64,000 nt of DNA from Pseudoalteromonas aurantia (GTDB taxonomy: Bacteria > Pseudomonadota > Gammaproteobacteria > Enterobacterales > Alteromonadaceae): contig NZ_PNBY01000028.1 in NCBI RefSeq assembly GCF_005886875.1, forward strand, positions 62,001-126,000, in the 5' to 3' direction. A program made the position numbers and the translations under genes. The notes under the pieces were generated by a model. It was given only the letters and a program-made list of their open reading frames with translations, was not told the DNA's origin and made no database searches. Shown one piece after another: positions 16,445 to 25,359 of the stretch (position 1 is its first letter; each line of letters begins with the position of its first letter).

Positions 16445-16599
16445 TAACCTCAGCACTGGATAAGCGAATTTGCCCAATAAAGCTATTTTTCTCACTCTCG
16501 GCGTTGCTTTGATATTGCGCAAAATATCATCATTGGATTGTACGTAAGTGTGTTTTCAAAACATTTTTTTTCCAAAACCCTTATCCAAACCTGAGGTTA
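16445..16599. repeat. MITE-like inverted-repeat element, copy 2
   Basis: 155 bp, same ends as copy 1 at 3771-3965 (TAACCTCAG ... CTGAGGTTA, with GGATAAG/CTTATCC just inside). It differs by a few bases and by lack of the 39-base inner block. Its right end (16597-16599) is the stop codon of the leftward GGDEF-EAL gene. Confidence 0.78.
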
Positions 16600-18978
16600 A
16601 ATAGACAGTGCCACGTCAGTATGCTTTATCAATAATGCCATGGCTTGAGCAGCCGGTAGCGGTTTAGAGACTAAGTAACCCTGGCCAAGTTGGCAGCCTT
16701 TTCTTTTTAACAGAGCCCATTGCTTTGGATTTTCAATACCTTCAGCAACGACATTGAGTTTGAGCGATTGTGCCAGAGATAATATGGCATCAACCAAGGG
16801 GTTTTCTTTGTGCGTTAGTTGGTCAATAAAGCTTTTATCAATTTTTAAGGTGTGTATAGGGAGTTGATGAAGATACCCCAATGCGGAGTAACCGGTCCCA
16901 AAATCGTCTAGATACAGTTTCACCCCAAGCGGTGCTAATCCGTGAATAATGCGTGTGGCTAGCGTGAGGTTTTCAATTAATCCCGACTCTGTGATTTCAA
17001 GGCAGAGGGTACCGTTTGGTAATTGATATTTTATGTATAGTGAGCGCATATACTCAACAAAATCCAAACTGGCGAAATGTCGAGAAGAAACATTCACGGT
17101 TATTCTCACTGTTGGGTTTCCATCACGACGCCAACGTTGTAATTGTGCGGCGGCTAAGTCAAGCAAGTATAAGTCCAGTTCAATAATTTGCCCTGTATGC
17201 TCTGCAATAGGAATAAAGTCATCAGGGGGAACAAGACCAGCGCTGGGGTGGTGCCAGCGTACCAATGATTCGAAACTGACTATGTGAGGTTGGTTCAGAG
17301 TGAAAATGGGTTGAAAATAGAGTTCAAACTCATGGTTTTTGATACCACTTTGTAGATCATTCTCTATGTCCGCTTGGCGTTTTAGCTTTTTACGCATGGC
17401 ATTATTAAAGTAACAAACGCGGCCCCTTCCAGATGACTTTGCTTCATACATGGCTGCATCCGCTTGTTGCAACAGAGTAATTGCATTGTCGGTTGCATCA
17501 CTGGTGAATGCGGCGCCAATACTGCCTGATGCTTGTAATATATGTCCGTCTATCTGTAGAGGCTTGGCAATGGCATTGTTGATACGCTCAAGGGCAATAT
17601 CAACTTGTTGCTTATCGTGAACATTTTCCATAAAAATCGCAAATTCATCCCCACCCAGTCGGGCAAAGGTGTCGGTGCGTCGAATGCTACCTTTGATAAC
17701 ATTAACGATTGCGACAAGAAAGTGGTCACCTACATCATGCCCTAGTGCATCATTAATACTTTTAAAGCGATCGAGGTCTAAATAGAGTAAACAATGTAGT
17801 TTCTTTTGTGGTGCCCGATCATGAGATAAAATGGCATGTTTAACTCGCTCTAGTAGAAGGTAGCGATTAGCTAATCCGGTAAGCTCGTCATGAAGTGCCC
17901 TATGCTCTAGAGCTTGGCGTGATAATTGACGGTCAATGGCCATACTTACTTGTCTGCTAATGTAAGTTAAAATTGCTAAATGATGGCGGTTAAATGCCTT
18001 GTTATCATGATAGCTTTGCATCACAATCACACCTTGGTATTGCTCATTTACGGTAAAAGGCACGCCTAACCATGATGTTGGAGAGCGGCCTACCATTTTA
18101 AAATGTCCTTGTGCAATATGCTTATCAAAGTCGATATGATTACATAACAAGGGCTTGGAATTACTGATAATATAGTAAGAAGCGGTTTCTTTTAATTGCG
18201 CTTTAACAATCTTTTGTGATGCATTACACCTTACTTCATTTTCCACTAGGTAATTTATTTCTAATAAATCAGCGTGTTTGTCATATAACCCAATGAAAAA
18301 GTTTTCTGCTGGTAATTGACTGTTTATGATGGCGTAAATGTCATCATAGAAAGCATCTAATTCTTGCGATTTATAAGCAATATTAGCAATTTTAAGCAGC
18401 GACTTTTCTAATTGTTGCGCTTGATTAAGCTGATCAACTGTCTGTGTTAAATGGTTTAGCGTTCTTACCTGATTAATTTTAGCACTAAGTAAATGTGCGA
18501 CAGTTGAGAGGATCTGTAAGTGCCCATTAGTAAAGTAGTTTGGCTCAGGGTGTTCGCAATCAATTACTCCGAGAAGTTGTTCTTCATATACTAAAGGAAC
18601 ACATAATTCAGACAAAGCAGGGCGAGAGTCTGCGATATACCTGGGTTCACTCGAAACATCAGCAGATACAAAAGCGGTTTGGGTGCGTGCCACATACCCT
18701 GTGATCCCTTGGGCAATGGGAATGCGAGTTTGAATAATTTGGTAGTTGGCATTTTGGCTGGATAATCCCATGCTGGCTACTTCTTCTAAATACTCATGGT
18801 GTTCATCAGCGAGGTAAATTACACAGTCAACAAAACCCAGTCGGCTAACTACCTGAGAGGTCACATAATCAAACAGTTCATCTAACTGAGTAATTTGCAG
18901 TAAAGATGACGAAAATTGGTTGATGATGCTGAGCTGTTCGGTCTTTGATTCTAATTTTTTTTGTGAAAGCATGCTCAT
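16597..18978 (-). CDS. GAF-GAF-GGDEF-EAL cyclic-di-GMP protein
   Basis: About 793 residues. Two GAF-like sensor regions (about 25-175 and 195-355) precede a diguanylate cyclase domain with an intact ARLGGDEFAIF (GGDEF at 443-447, numbering from GTG 18981). A phosphodiesterase domain follows, whose signature motif is ESL rather than EAL (E571), with NVSSRHF, DDFGTGYSALGYL, KIDKSFI and AEGIEN kept. Glu is retained, so hydrolysis is possible. No membrane segment, so it is a cytoplasmic sensor. Starts at GTG 18981, ATG 18978 or ATG 18972 are all possible. Its TAA stop lies in the end of the inverted-repeat element, so the original C-terminus may have been altered. Confidence 0.9.
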   Translation of the reverse strand: MSMLSQKKLESKTEQLSIINQFSSSLLQITQLDELFDYVTSQVVSRLGFVDCVIYLADEHHEYLEEVASMGLSSQNANYQIIQTRIPIAQGITGYVARTQTAFVSADVSSEPRYIADSRPALSELCVPLVYEEQLLGVIDCEHPEPNYFTNGHLQILSTVAHLLSAKINQVRTLNHLTQTVDQLNQAQQLEKSLLKIANIAYKSQELDAFYDDIYAIINSQLPAENFFIGLYDKHADLLEINYLVENEVRCNASQKIVKAQLKETASYYIISNSKPLLCNHIDFDKHIAQGHFKMVGRSPTSWLGVPFTVNEQYQGVIVMQSYHDNKAFNRHHLAILTYISRQVSMAIDRQLSRQALEHRALHDELTGLANRYLLLERVKHAILSHDRAPQKKLHCLLYLDLDRFKSINDALGHDVGDHFLVAIVNVIKGSIRRTDTFARLGGDEFAIFMENVHDKQQVDIALERINNAIAKPLQIDGHILQASGSIGAAFTSDATDNAITLLQQADAAMYEAKSSGRGRVCYFNNAMRKKLKRQADIENDLQSGIKNHEFELYFQPIFTLNQPHIVSFESLVRWHHPSAGLVPPDDFIPIAEHTGQIIELDLYLLDLAAAQLQRWRRDGNPTVRITVNVSSRHFASLDFVEYMRSLYIKYQLPNGTLCLEITESGLIENLTLATRIIHGLAPLGVKLYLDDFGTGYSALGYLHQLPIHTLKIDKSFIDQLTHKENPLVDAILSLAQSLKLNVVAEGIENPKQWALLKRKGCQLGQGYLVSKPLPAAQAMALLIKHTDVALSI

Positions 18979-19168
18979 CACTCATATTTGAGAGTGTGCA
19001 TAACTTAACGTAATTAAGAATGAAACAACATATTTTTTAAAGAAAAAACGTTTGAGGGTGTAAAACAATGCAAACAGTTTGTCATCTTTACACAAACACC
19101 GTGCGAAATACTTTACTAACGGCCTTTAACTGCCTATGATCGGGCAAATTCAGCAGTGGAAAAGAGCA

Positions 19169-20212
19169 ATGACTAGCACAGTAACGACCCTCACTATTAC
19201 TCGCCCAGATGATTGGCATGTTCATTTACGCGACGGCGTACAGTTAAAAGATACCGTTCGTGATATTAGCCGTTATATGGGACGCGCAATCATCATGCCT
19301 AACTTGGTACCGCCTGCTACATGCACCGAAACTGCCCTTTCTTACAGAGATCGAATTTTGGCCGCTGAGCCTCAAGGCAATTTCAAACCGTTAATGGTGT
19401 TATATCTGACGGATAAAACAACGCCAGAAGAGATTAAAAAAGCCAAAGCAACAGGCCATATTGTTGCGGCTAAACTGTATCCGGCTGGTGCAACGACTAA
19501 CTCCGATTCAGGTGTAACTGATATTGAAAATGTTTACCCCGCGCTTGAAGCAATGGAAGAGGTCGGCATGCTGTTATTGGTACACGGTGAAGTCACAGAC
19601 TCATCTATCGATATTTTTGACCGAGAAAAAGTATTCATTGAAACCAAACTTTCTAAAATAGTTGATACGTTTCCTAATTTAAAAGTCGTGTTAGAGCATA
19701 TTACCACTCAAGACGCAGTTGAGTTTGTGAAAGGCGCTTCTGATAATGTCGCTGCAACCATAACTGCACATCATTTATTATACAACCGTAATCATATGCT
19801 AGCAGGTGGGATCAGGCCGCATTATTATTGTTTACCAATATTGAAGCGCAATACTCATCAACAAGCACTAATTGAAGCAGCTACCAGTGGCAGTAAAAAA
19901 TTCTTTTTAGGCACAGACTCTGCACCTCATGCCAAAGATAAAAAGGAAGCTGCATGTGGGTGTGCGGGAGCCTATACAGCCCACGCTGCATTAGAGCTGT
20001 ATGCTGAAGCCTTCGAAGAAGTTGATGCATTGGATAAGTTAGAAGGGTTTGCAAGTCATTTTGGACCAGACTTTTACAACCTACCACGTAACATAGATAC
20101 CATTACGATAAAAAAGTCACCTTGGAAGGTACCAGAGAGCTACCCCCTTGGCGGAACTGACGTAGTGCCGATTAAAGCCGGTGATATGATTGACTGGATG
20201 GTGACTGAGTAA
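19169..20212 (+). CDS. pyrC: Dihydroorotase (class II PyrC)
   Basis: 347 residues from ATG 19169, chosen because E. coli PyrC starts at the same distance before RPDDWHLHLRDG; an earlier ATG at 19136 adds a non-homologous head. It closes carbamoyl-aspartate to dihydroorotate in pyrimidine synthesis. Metal-binding motifs are complete: [23 protein letters not shown] (the lysine to be carboxylated), LLVHGEV, LEHITT, ITAHHL and the catalytic LGTDSAPH. A strong terminator follows. It is a single-gene unit. Confidence 0.97.
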   Translation: MTSTVTTLTITRPDDWHVHLRDGVQLKDTVRDISRYMGRAIIMPNLVPPATCTETALSYRDRILAAEPQGNFKPLMVLYLTDKTTPEEIKKAKATGHIVAAKLYPAGATTNSDSGVTDIENVYPALEAMEEVGMLLLVHGEVTDSSIDIFDREKVFIETKLSKIVDTFPNLKVVLEHITTQDAVEFVKGASDNVAATITAHHLLYNRNHMLAGGIRPHYYCLPILKRNTHQQALIEAATSGSKKFFLGTDSAPHAKDKKEAACGCAGAYTAHAALELYAEAFEEVDALDKLEGFASHFGPDFYNLPRNIDTITIKKSPWKVPESYPLGGTDVVPIKAGDMIDWMVTE

Positions 20213-20230
20213 TTCACCAACCGGTGTAAG

Positions 20231-20260
20231 AAGCGCACTGATATGGTGCGTTTTTTTTTA
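20231..20260 (+). terminator. Rho-independent terminator of pyrC
   Basis: CGCAC (20234-20238) pairs with GTGCG (20246-20250), extendable by a G-T pair, and is followed by nine T. Confidence 0.85.
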
Positions 20261-20535
20261 TTTTTTTGGGTAAAATTTACAGAATTAATGAGCCTTGGTT
20301 TGTACAGAAACCTAGTTTCTATGTTAGGCTATTAATGCTTTGAGTTTTTGCAATTCAATGGATGTAAAAGTTGCGGTAAAGAATAATGTACTTGTACTTA
20401 CCGGTTAGGTACTTACGATTGGTAGCATTAATATGATCTGCTGTATTTATTATTCCGATGTGTTGATAAGCAAGCTCAGGGAGGAAGCCATATTGGCAAG
20501 TGTTAATTTTGATTTGATCTACAGGAATAATAGGT
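20261..20535 (+). other. Long leader region of the cold-shock gene
   Basis: About 275 non-coding bases before the csp start, in keeping with long structured 5' leaders of cold-shock mRNAs. GGTAA near 20375 can pair with TTACC near 20398, and GTACTTGTAC and TAGGTACTTAC suggest further local folding. I could not place a single convincing promoter. Confidence 0.4.
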
Positions 20536-20745
20536 ATGTCTACTTCTAAAACAGGTAAAGTAAAGTTTTTCAATGAATCTAAAGGTTTTGGTTTTATTGA
20601 ACAAGAAAATGGTCCTGACGTGTTCGTACACTTCAGTGCTATTTCTGGTGACGGTTTCCGTACTCTGACCGATGGCCAAGCTGTGTCTTTTGACGTTAAG
20701 CAAGGTAAAAAAGGTCCAGAAGCTGAAAATGTAGTTGCTGTATAA
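20536..20745 (+). CDS. CspA-family cold-shock protein
   Basis: 69 residues, the standard size. Both RNA-binding motifs are present: KGFGFIEQ (RNP1) and DVFVHFSAI (RNP2), in an OB fold. It binds single-stranded RNA/DNA as an RNA chaperone. AGGA lies 11 bases before the ATG. A hairpin terminator follows at 20759, so it is monocistronic. Confidence 0.96.
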   Translation: MSTSKTGKVKFFNESKGFGFIEQENGPDVFVHFSAISGDGFRTLTDGQAVSFDVKQGKKGPEAENVVAV

Positions 20746-20758
20746 GCCTGCTTTAATG

Positions 20759-20790
20759 GGAGTAACAGCCCTGTTACTCCTTTATCTTAT
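20759..20790 (+). terminator. Rho-independent terminator of the cold-shock gene
   Basis: GGAGTAACA (20759-20767) pairs with TGTTACTCC (20772-20780) over GCCC, followed by a T-rich tail. Confidence 0.85.
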
Positions 20791-20951
20791 TTTCTCTTTT
20801 TAAATATTCTTATTATAAAATTCCTTATAATTATTTGCTTTATTATTTTTATATGTAAAAATAATAGGTAGATCAGTAAATGCTTATATCTGATTAATAT
20901 ATTACCTTTTGTAGGTAATTTTATATCCTTATCAATACAAGAGAACTGCCA

Positions 20952-21257
20952 ATGCGTGAAATTAAATCTTTTATTAAGTCTGCAAGTTTTAACGAACTAG
21001 AGAAAGCTGCTGAATTAATCAATGAAGCACTCGATAGTCAACGTGAACAACAGCAAGTAAAAGACGAAGTATTAGCACTTATCAAGGAAAAAGGGTTAAC
21101 CCTTGAAGATTTAGTCGGTGGCGCTCAATCGGACAAGCGCGCAAAAGTAAAAGCAAAATATCGTATAGAAAAAGATGGGCAAGTTTTTGAATGGACTGGC
21201 CGTGGTAAAACACCAAAAGCTTTTGCTGATGTTAATTTAGACGACTATACGATCTAA
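20952..21257 (+). CDS. Short H-NS family nucleoid protein
   Basis: 101 residues, shorter than the 137 of E. coli H-NS. Residues 1-50 are helical (oligomerisation: FNELEKAAELINEAL). A short basic linker (DKRAKVKAKYR) follows, then the C-terminal DNA-binding fold with its AT-hook-like loop WTGRGKTPKAF. The missing length is in the middle dimerisation/linker part. Likely an AT-rich DNA silencer or a modulator of a longer H-NS. The upstream 200 bp are very AT-rich, which would allow autoregulation. A weak terminator separates it from radD. Confidence 0.88.
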   Translation: MREIKSFIKSASFNELEKAAELINEALDSQREQQQVKDEVLALIKEKGLTLEDLVGGAQSDKRAKVKAKYRIEKDGQVFEWTGRGKTPKAFADVNLDDYTI

Positions 21258-21281
21258 TTTAGCTGAGCTATATTATCTTCT

Positions 21282-21313
21282 ACGCTCGCTTTAATTACGG
21301 GCGTTTATTTTTT
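21282..21313 (+). terminator. Terminator after the H-NS-like gene
   Basis: ACGCTCG (21282-21288) pairs with CGGGCGT (21298-21304) with one T-G pair, followed by TTATTTTTT. Confidence 0.65.
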
Positions 21314-21340
21314 AGAAGCCTCTAACTGTTTGGAAGACCT

Positions 21341-23080
21341 ATTTATACCCTTAGACCCTACCAACGAGACGCCGTTCAAAATACGATATCCCACTTTAAA
21401 AAATGTAATGACGCTGCGGTAATTGTCCTCCCTACTGGTGCAGGAAAAAGTCTAGTGATTGCAGAGTTGGCTCGACTTGCAAAACATAAAATACTGGTCT
21501 TAGCACACGTTAAAGAGCTCGTAGAGCAGAATGCGCAAAAATATACCAGCTTCGGTCTTAAGGCGAGTGTGTTCTCTGCTGGGTTGAAAGAGAAGTCCTT
21601 ATCAGAGCAAGTGACTTTTGCGAGCGTCCAGTCTATTGCTCGAAACCTAGAGCAGCTGCAAAGCTTTTATTCCTTGATAATCATTGATGAATGCCACCGT
21701 GTGAGTGAAAATCAAGATAGCCAGTATCAACAAGTCATAAACCAATTAAGAAAATACAACGCAAATTTAAAGATATTAGGTTTAACTGCAACGCCTTATC
21801 GTTTAGGAATGGGTTGGATTTATTACCAGCATTATCATGGTTTTATTCGAGGAGGCTCGGAGTCACCTTTTAAGCGATGTATATATGAACTACCATTGAG
21901 GTATATGATCCAAAATGGATATTTAACCTCTCCAAATGAAATTGATCCTGCAACAACCAATTACGATTTTTCTTCTTTAATTACTAATACATTTGGAAAT
22001 TATTCAGAAAAAGATATGAATAAGCTCTTATCAGATCAAACTAGGGCAACAAAAAGTATAATTGATCACATAATCGAAAAAAGTGAACGTCGATTAGGGG
22101 TGATGATATTTGCAGCAACGGTTATGCATGCAAAAGAAATAACAGGCTATTTACCAGAAAATAATACAAGGTTAATTATTGGTGATACTGACAATGCAAA
22201 ACGTGATGAAATAATAAAAGATTTTAAAGAAAAGAAAATTAAATACTTAATAAATGTTTCTGTATTAACTACGGGCTTTGATGCGCCCCATGTTGACTTA
22301 ATTGCTATTTTAAGACCAACAGAATCAGTTAGTTTATATCAACAAATCGTTGGTCGAGGCTTAAGGCTTTCCGATAATAAAGAAGACTGCATTATTTTAG
22401 ATTATGCTGGCAATGATTTTAATCTATATCACCCAGAAGTGGGTGAAAAAAAACCAAATACAGACAGTGAGCCAGTACAGGTATTGTGTCCAGGGTGTGG
22501 CTTTGCGAATGTTTTTTGGGGGAAGCTAAGTGAAGATGGGCAGATAATTGAACATTATGGTAGGCGTTGCCAAGGGTTACTGGATGATGGTCAATCTCAG
22601 CAGCAATGCGATTTCAGGTTTAAGTTTAAAGAATGTGATGAATGCGGCGCGGAAAATGATATCGCTGCGCGCCAATGCAATCAATGTGGTGCGATTATGG
22701 CTGATCCCGACGATAAATTGCGGGCTGCACTTAATTTAAAAAATGCCATGGTGCTGCGTTGCTCTGGGTTATCGGTGTCATTAATAAAAGCGCAGTTAAT
22801 CAAAGTAAGCTACTTTGATGAAGACGGCGCCAGTTGTGATGAGGTATATGACTTTTCTAATAAAAAAAGTCGCTTTGTATTTCATCGCTTTTATAGTTAT
22901 CGGGTGCAGGGGCATGTTGATAAGGTAACGTGGAGTTCAGCGGAACAAGTGGTTGCCGCAGGGCACCTATTACTCGCGCCAGATTTTGTTATTGCGAAAC
23001 AGCACAAGAAGTATGGCTGGCAGGTTGCTCAGAAGCTGTTTGATTATGAAGGAAGCTATCGCAAAGCGGATAAGTCATAG
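21341..23080 (+). CDS. radD: RadD (YejH) DEAD/DEAH-box DNA helicase-like ATPase
   Basis: 579 residues if translation begins at ATT 21341; E. coli RadD has 586. The order is YTLRPYQRDAV, Walker A LPTGAGKS (lost if ATG 21455 were used), Walker B DECHR, GLTATPYRLG, TTGFDAPHVDL, QIVGRGLRL, a cysteine zinc site CPGCGFANVFW, and a second CDECGAEN...CNQCG. RadD takes part in repair of double-strand breaks and stimulates RecA-type strand exchange. The frame opens after TAA 21323-21325, so only CTG 21326 or ATT 21341 can start it. GGAAGA lies just upstream of ATT. Confidence 0.9.
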   Translation: MYTLRPYQRDAVQNTISHFKKCNDAAVIVLPTGAGKSLVIAELARLAKHKILVLAHVKELVEQNAQKYTSFGLKASVFSAGLKEKSLSEQVTFASVQSIARNLEQLQSFYSLIIIDECHRVSENQDSQYQQVINQLRKYNANLKILGLTATPYRLGMGWIYYQHYHGFIRGGSESPFKRCIYELPLRYMIQNGYLTSPNEIDPATTNYDFSSLITNTFGNYSEKDMNKLLSDQTRATKSIIDHIIEKSERRLGVMIFAATVMHAKEITGYLPENNTRLIIGDTDNAKRDEIIKDFKEKKIKYLINVSVLTTGFDAPHVDLIAILRPTESVSLYQQIVGRGLRLSDNKEDCIILDYAGNDFNLYHPEVGEKKPNTDSEPVQVLCPGCGFANVFWGKLSEDGQIIEHYGRRCQGLLDDGQSQQQCDFRFKFKECDECGAENDIAARQCNQCGAIMADPDDKLRAALNLKNAMVLRCSGLSVSLIKAQLIKVSYFDEDGASCDEVYDFSNKKSRFVFHRFYSYRVQGHVDKVTWSSAEQVVAAGHLLLAPDFVIAKQHKKYGWQVAQKLFDYEGSYRKADKS

Positions 23081-23092
23081 GGGGACGGGTAG

Positions 23093-23118
23093 TCAAAGCT
23101 GCATCCATGCAGCTTTGA
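23093..23118. terminator. 12-bp inverted repeat between convergent radD and rraB
   Basis: TCAAAGCTGCAT (23093-23104) and ATGCAGCTTTGA (23107-23118) form a perfect palindrome in the 41-bp gap. It lacks strong T-runs, so a role as a two-way terminator is plausible but not sure. Confidence 0.5.
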
Positions 23119-23121
23119 GAT

Positions 23122-23451
23122 TTATTCTGGTGCCATAATGCCCCAGCCATCGCCATATCCTTCATGGGTATTGGCAATACTTTCTATATACTGTTCAGTT
23201 TGACCGAGTAACTCGTGGACTGGTACCATTTTAACTGTCGTAACCACTTCCCAAACACCTGTATCAGGACATTGTTGTAATTCGGTATTAGGTGCTAATT
23301 CATCTTCTGCAATGGCTTGTGCAAACTTTTCAGCTTGCGGCTTTTGCTCAAATAATATGAAGAAATCAACATTATGAAGTTGGCTTAGGTCAACACCGGC
23401 TTCTGCTATTTCATTAAGGAGCTGGCCATTGTCATCATCTGGAAACTGCAT
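23122..23451 (-). CDS. rraB: RraB-family ribonuclease E inhibitor
   Basis: 109 residues. It has the RraB fold pattern: an alpha-beta start (LLNEIAEAGVDLSQLHNVDFFILF), a beta-rich centre (GVWEVVTTVKMVPVHELL) and the family end EGYGDGWGIM, comparable to DGWG near the C-terminus of E. coli RraB. RraB binds RNase E and changes degradosome composition. The N-terminal helix is shorter than in E. coli, so identity as a functional RraB orthologue is likely rather than certain. Confidence 0.8.
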   Translation of the reverse strand: MQFPDDDNGQLLNEIAEAGVDLSQLHNVDFFILFEQKPQAEKFAQAIAEDELAPNTELQQCPDTGVWEVVTTVKMVPVHELLGQTEQYIESIANTHEGYGDGWGIMAPE

Positions 23452-23571
23452 TTTTTTATCCGCTTAAACTAATTATATGTATTGTCGGTGATCCGCAATG
23501 AAATAAAAAGGGGGATTGATAAATTTTAAAAGATTGGGCTTGAGATTGTTCATGGGGGGTTGATATATCAT

Positions 23572-25359
23572 ATGTTAGTATTGCTTTTTAATTATAAAAT
23601 AAGAGCATTCAACCAAGTGTCAAAGCGACTTTTTGGGTGTATTTGTTTTGTTGTGGCACTTTGGAGTCACTTCCTTAATGCCCAAGCCAATGTGCAACTT
23701 GAAACACTTAAAATACAAGGTGTGGAAGGTGCAGTGGCGCAAAATGTTTCTGGATTTTTACAGCCATTTCTAAAACGGCGTTTTAGCTTTGCAGATCATG
23801 CTATTGCACGTAAAGACGTTGAATCCGCGTTACAAGCATTTGGGTATTACAACAGTAAGATTGCATTGACCTTAACGGATCATCAACAAACACTGCAAGT
23901 CGATATAGCTGCTCAGGAGCGCTTAAAATGGAATGCCATTGATATTGAAGTGCTGATGCATAGTGAAGCCGATCCATTTATAGATGAGTTGGTGCTGAAT
24001 GTACCTATTAAACTCAATGAACCGGTTCGCCATGATCTGTACCAAAAGACCAAAGCACAACTAGAAAGTGTATTACTCGCAAGGGGGTATTTTGATTCTA
24101 GATGGATTGATAGTCAGTTAAGAGTTAATAAAAAACGACAACAGGCAAGTGTTGTTTTGCGCATAGAGGCAGGTGTTCGGTATCGCTTTGGTCGCATAGT
24201 AATGAATACAGACGTTAAAACTAAAACGTATATTCGCCATTTAGCACCGTTTCAACATAATGCGTTTTATCAAGCGGATCTGTTGTCAGAATTCAATTTA
24301 TCGCTGAATGCGACGCCTTATTTTTCTGCCATAAAAGTATATCCATTATTAAAAGAGCGGGAAAATGGGCAGGTGCCCATCCGTGTTGATGTCTATGAAA
24401 AGCCAGCTAATAGTTATGAGGTCGGTGGTGGTTACAGTACCGATCTGGGTGCTAGAGGGCGTTTTAAATGGTCAAAGCCGTGGGTGAGTGAGCAGGGGCA
24501 TTTTATTGAAAGTAACCTCTCTTTGTCAGAGCAGCAGCAAGATATTACAGCCAGTTATACGATCCCTGTGAGTAACCCCAATGATGATGTTTGGCGTGTA
24601 CTCGGTGGCTATCAAATTCAAGATCAAGTAACTGATAATGTAGAAACAAAAATTTGGAATATACAGCTACAGCGGCAGTGGCTGACTGACGACGACTGGG
24701 TACGTACTGCGTTTATAAAAAGAGAGCACCAAACAACGCAACGCGGGGTTAATGTAGATAATCTACCTCAGGTAAAAACAGAGATGCTGCTTCCTGGTGT
24801 GAGCTATGCGAAAAAACACTCTAAAGGCGGTGCACTACCTTACTGGGGTAATGAACAGCTCTTCTCAGTTGAAGTTGCTAGTAAAGAGCTGATTTCATCA
24901 GCATCTTTGGTAAAAGTGAATTGGAAAAATACTTGGTTAAGAAGTTACAAAGCGCGGCATTTGGTTTTTGCGAGGGTTGATTTAGGCGCGATTATTGCGG
25001 ATGAGATTAAGGCCGTGCCATTTAATATGCGTTTTTTTGCAGGGGGCGATCAAAGTATCAGAGGGTTTGCTTATCAAAGTGTTGCACCCCGTGATGAGCA
25101 AGGCGAACTTCTGGGTGGAAAATACATGGTGACAAGTGCAGCGGAATACAATTACCAGTTTTTACCTAATTGGCGTGCAGCGGTATTTATTGATGCCGGC
25201 GCCGTTGATAATGAAGCTTTGAGTGACTGGTCTGTTGGAGGCGGTTTTGGTATTCGTTATATCACGCCTATAGGCCCAATTAGGCTCGACCATGCATGGG
25301 GGTTGAGTAAAGCAAGTAAGAGCACGCGATTAAGTATAGTAATAGGTCCAGAGATTTAA
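23572..25359 (+). CDS. tamA: TamA, outer-membrane translocation and assembly module (Omp85 family)
   Basis: 595 residues from ATG 23572, preceded by a G-rich ribosome-binding site at 23554-23559; TTG 23560 would leave no spacing. A signal peptide ends near NAQA. Three POTRA domains (about 30-270) precede a 16-strand barrel with the Omp85 L6 motif as FAGGDQSIRGFAYQS and a final strand ending RLSIVIGPEI. It works with TamB in inserting outer-membrane proteins or moving phospholipid. Its TAA overlaps the tamB ATG by one base. Confidence 0.94.
   Translation: MLVLLFNYKIRAFNQVSKRLFGCICFVVALWSHFLNAQANVQLETLKIQGVEGAVAQNVSGFLQPFLKRRFSFADHAIARKDVESALQAFGYYNSKIALTLTDHQQTLQVDIAAQERLKWNAIDIEVLMHSEADPFIDELVLNVPIKLNEPVRHDLYQKTKAQLESVLLARGYFDSRWIDSQLRVNKKRQQASVVLRIEAGVRYRFGRIVMNTDVKTKTYIRHLAPFQHNAFYQADLLSEFNLSLNATPYFSAIKVYPLLKERENGQVPIRVDVYEKPANSYEVGGGYSTDLGARGRFKWSKPWVSEQGHFIESNLSLSEQQQDITASYTIPVSNPNDDVWRVLGGYQIQDQVTDNVETKIWNIQLQRQWLTDDDWVRTAFIKREHQTTQRGVNVDNLPQVKTEMLLPGVSYAKKHSKGGALPYWGNEQLFSVEVASKELISSASLVKVNWKNTWLRSYKARHLVFARVDLGAIIADEIKAVPFNMRFFAGGDQSIRGFAYQSVAPRDEQGELLGGKYMVTSAAEYNYQFLPNWRAAVFIDAGAVDNEALSDWSVGGGFGIRYITPIGPIRLDHAWGLSKASKSTRLSIVIGPEI

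Noticed and set aside
19065-19090. PurR-like box before pyrC (CAAACAGTTTG)
   Set aside because: The half-sites are one base too far apart for the PurR consensus, and outer positions do not match.
21455-23080. ATG 21455 as start of radD
   Set aside because: It would remove the Walker A motif and the conserved N-terminal RPYQ segment, which are encoded in frame just upstream.
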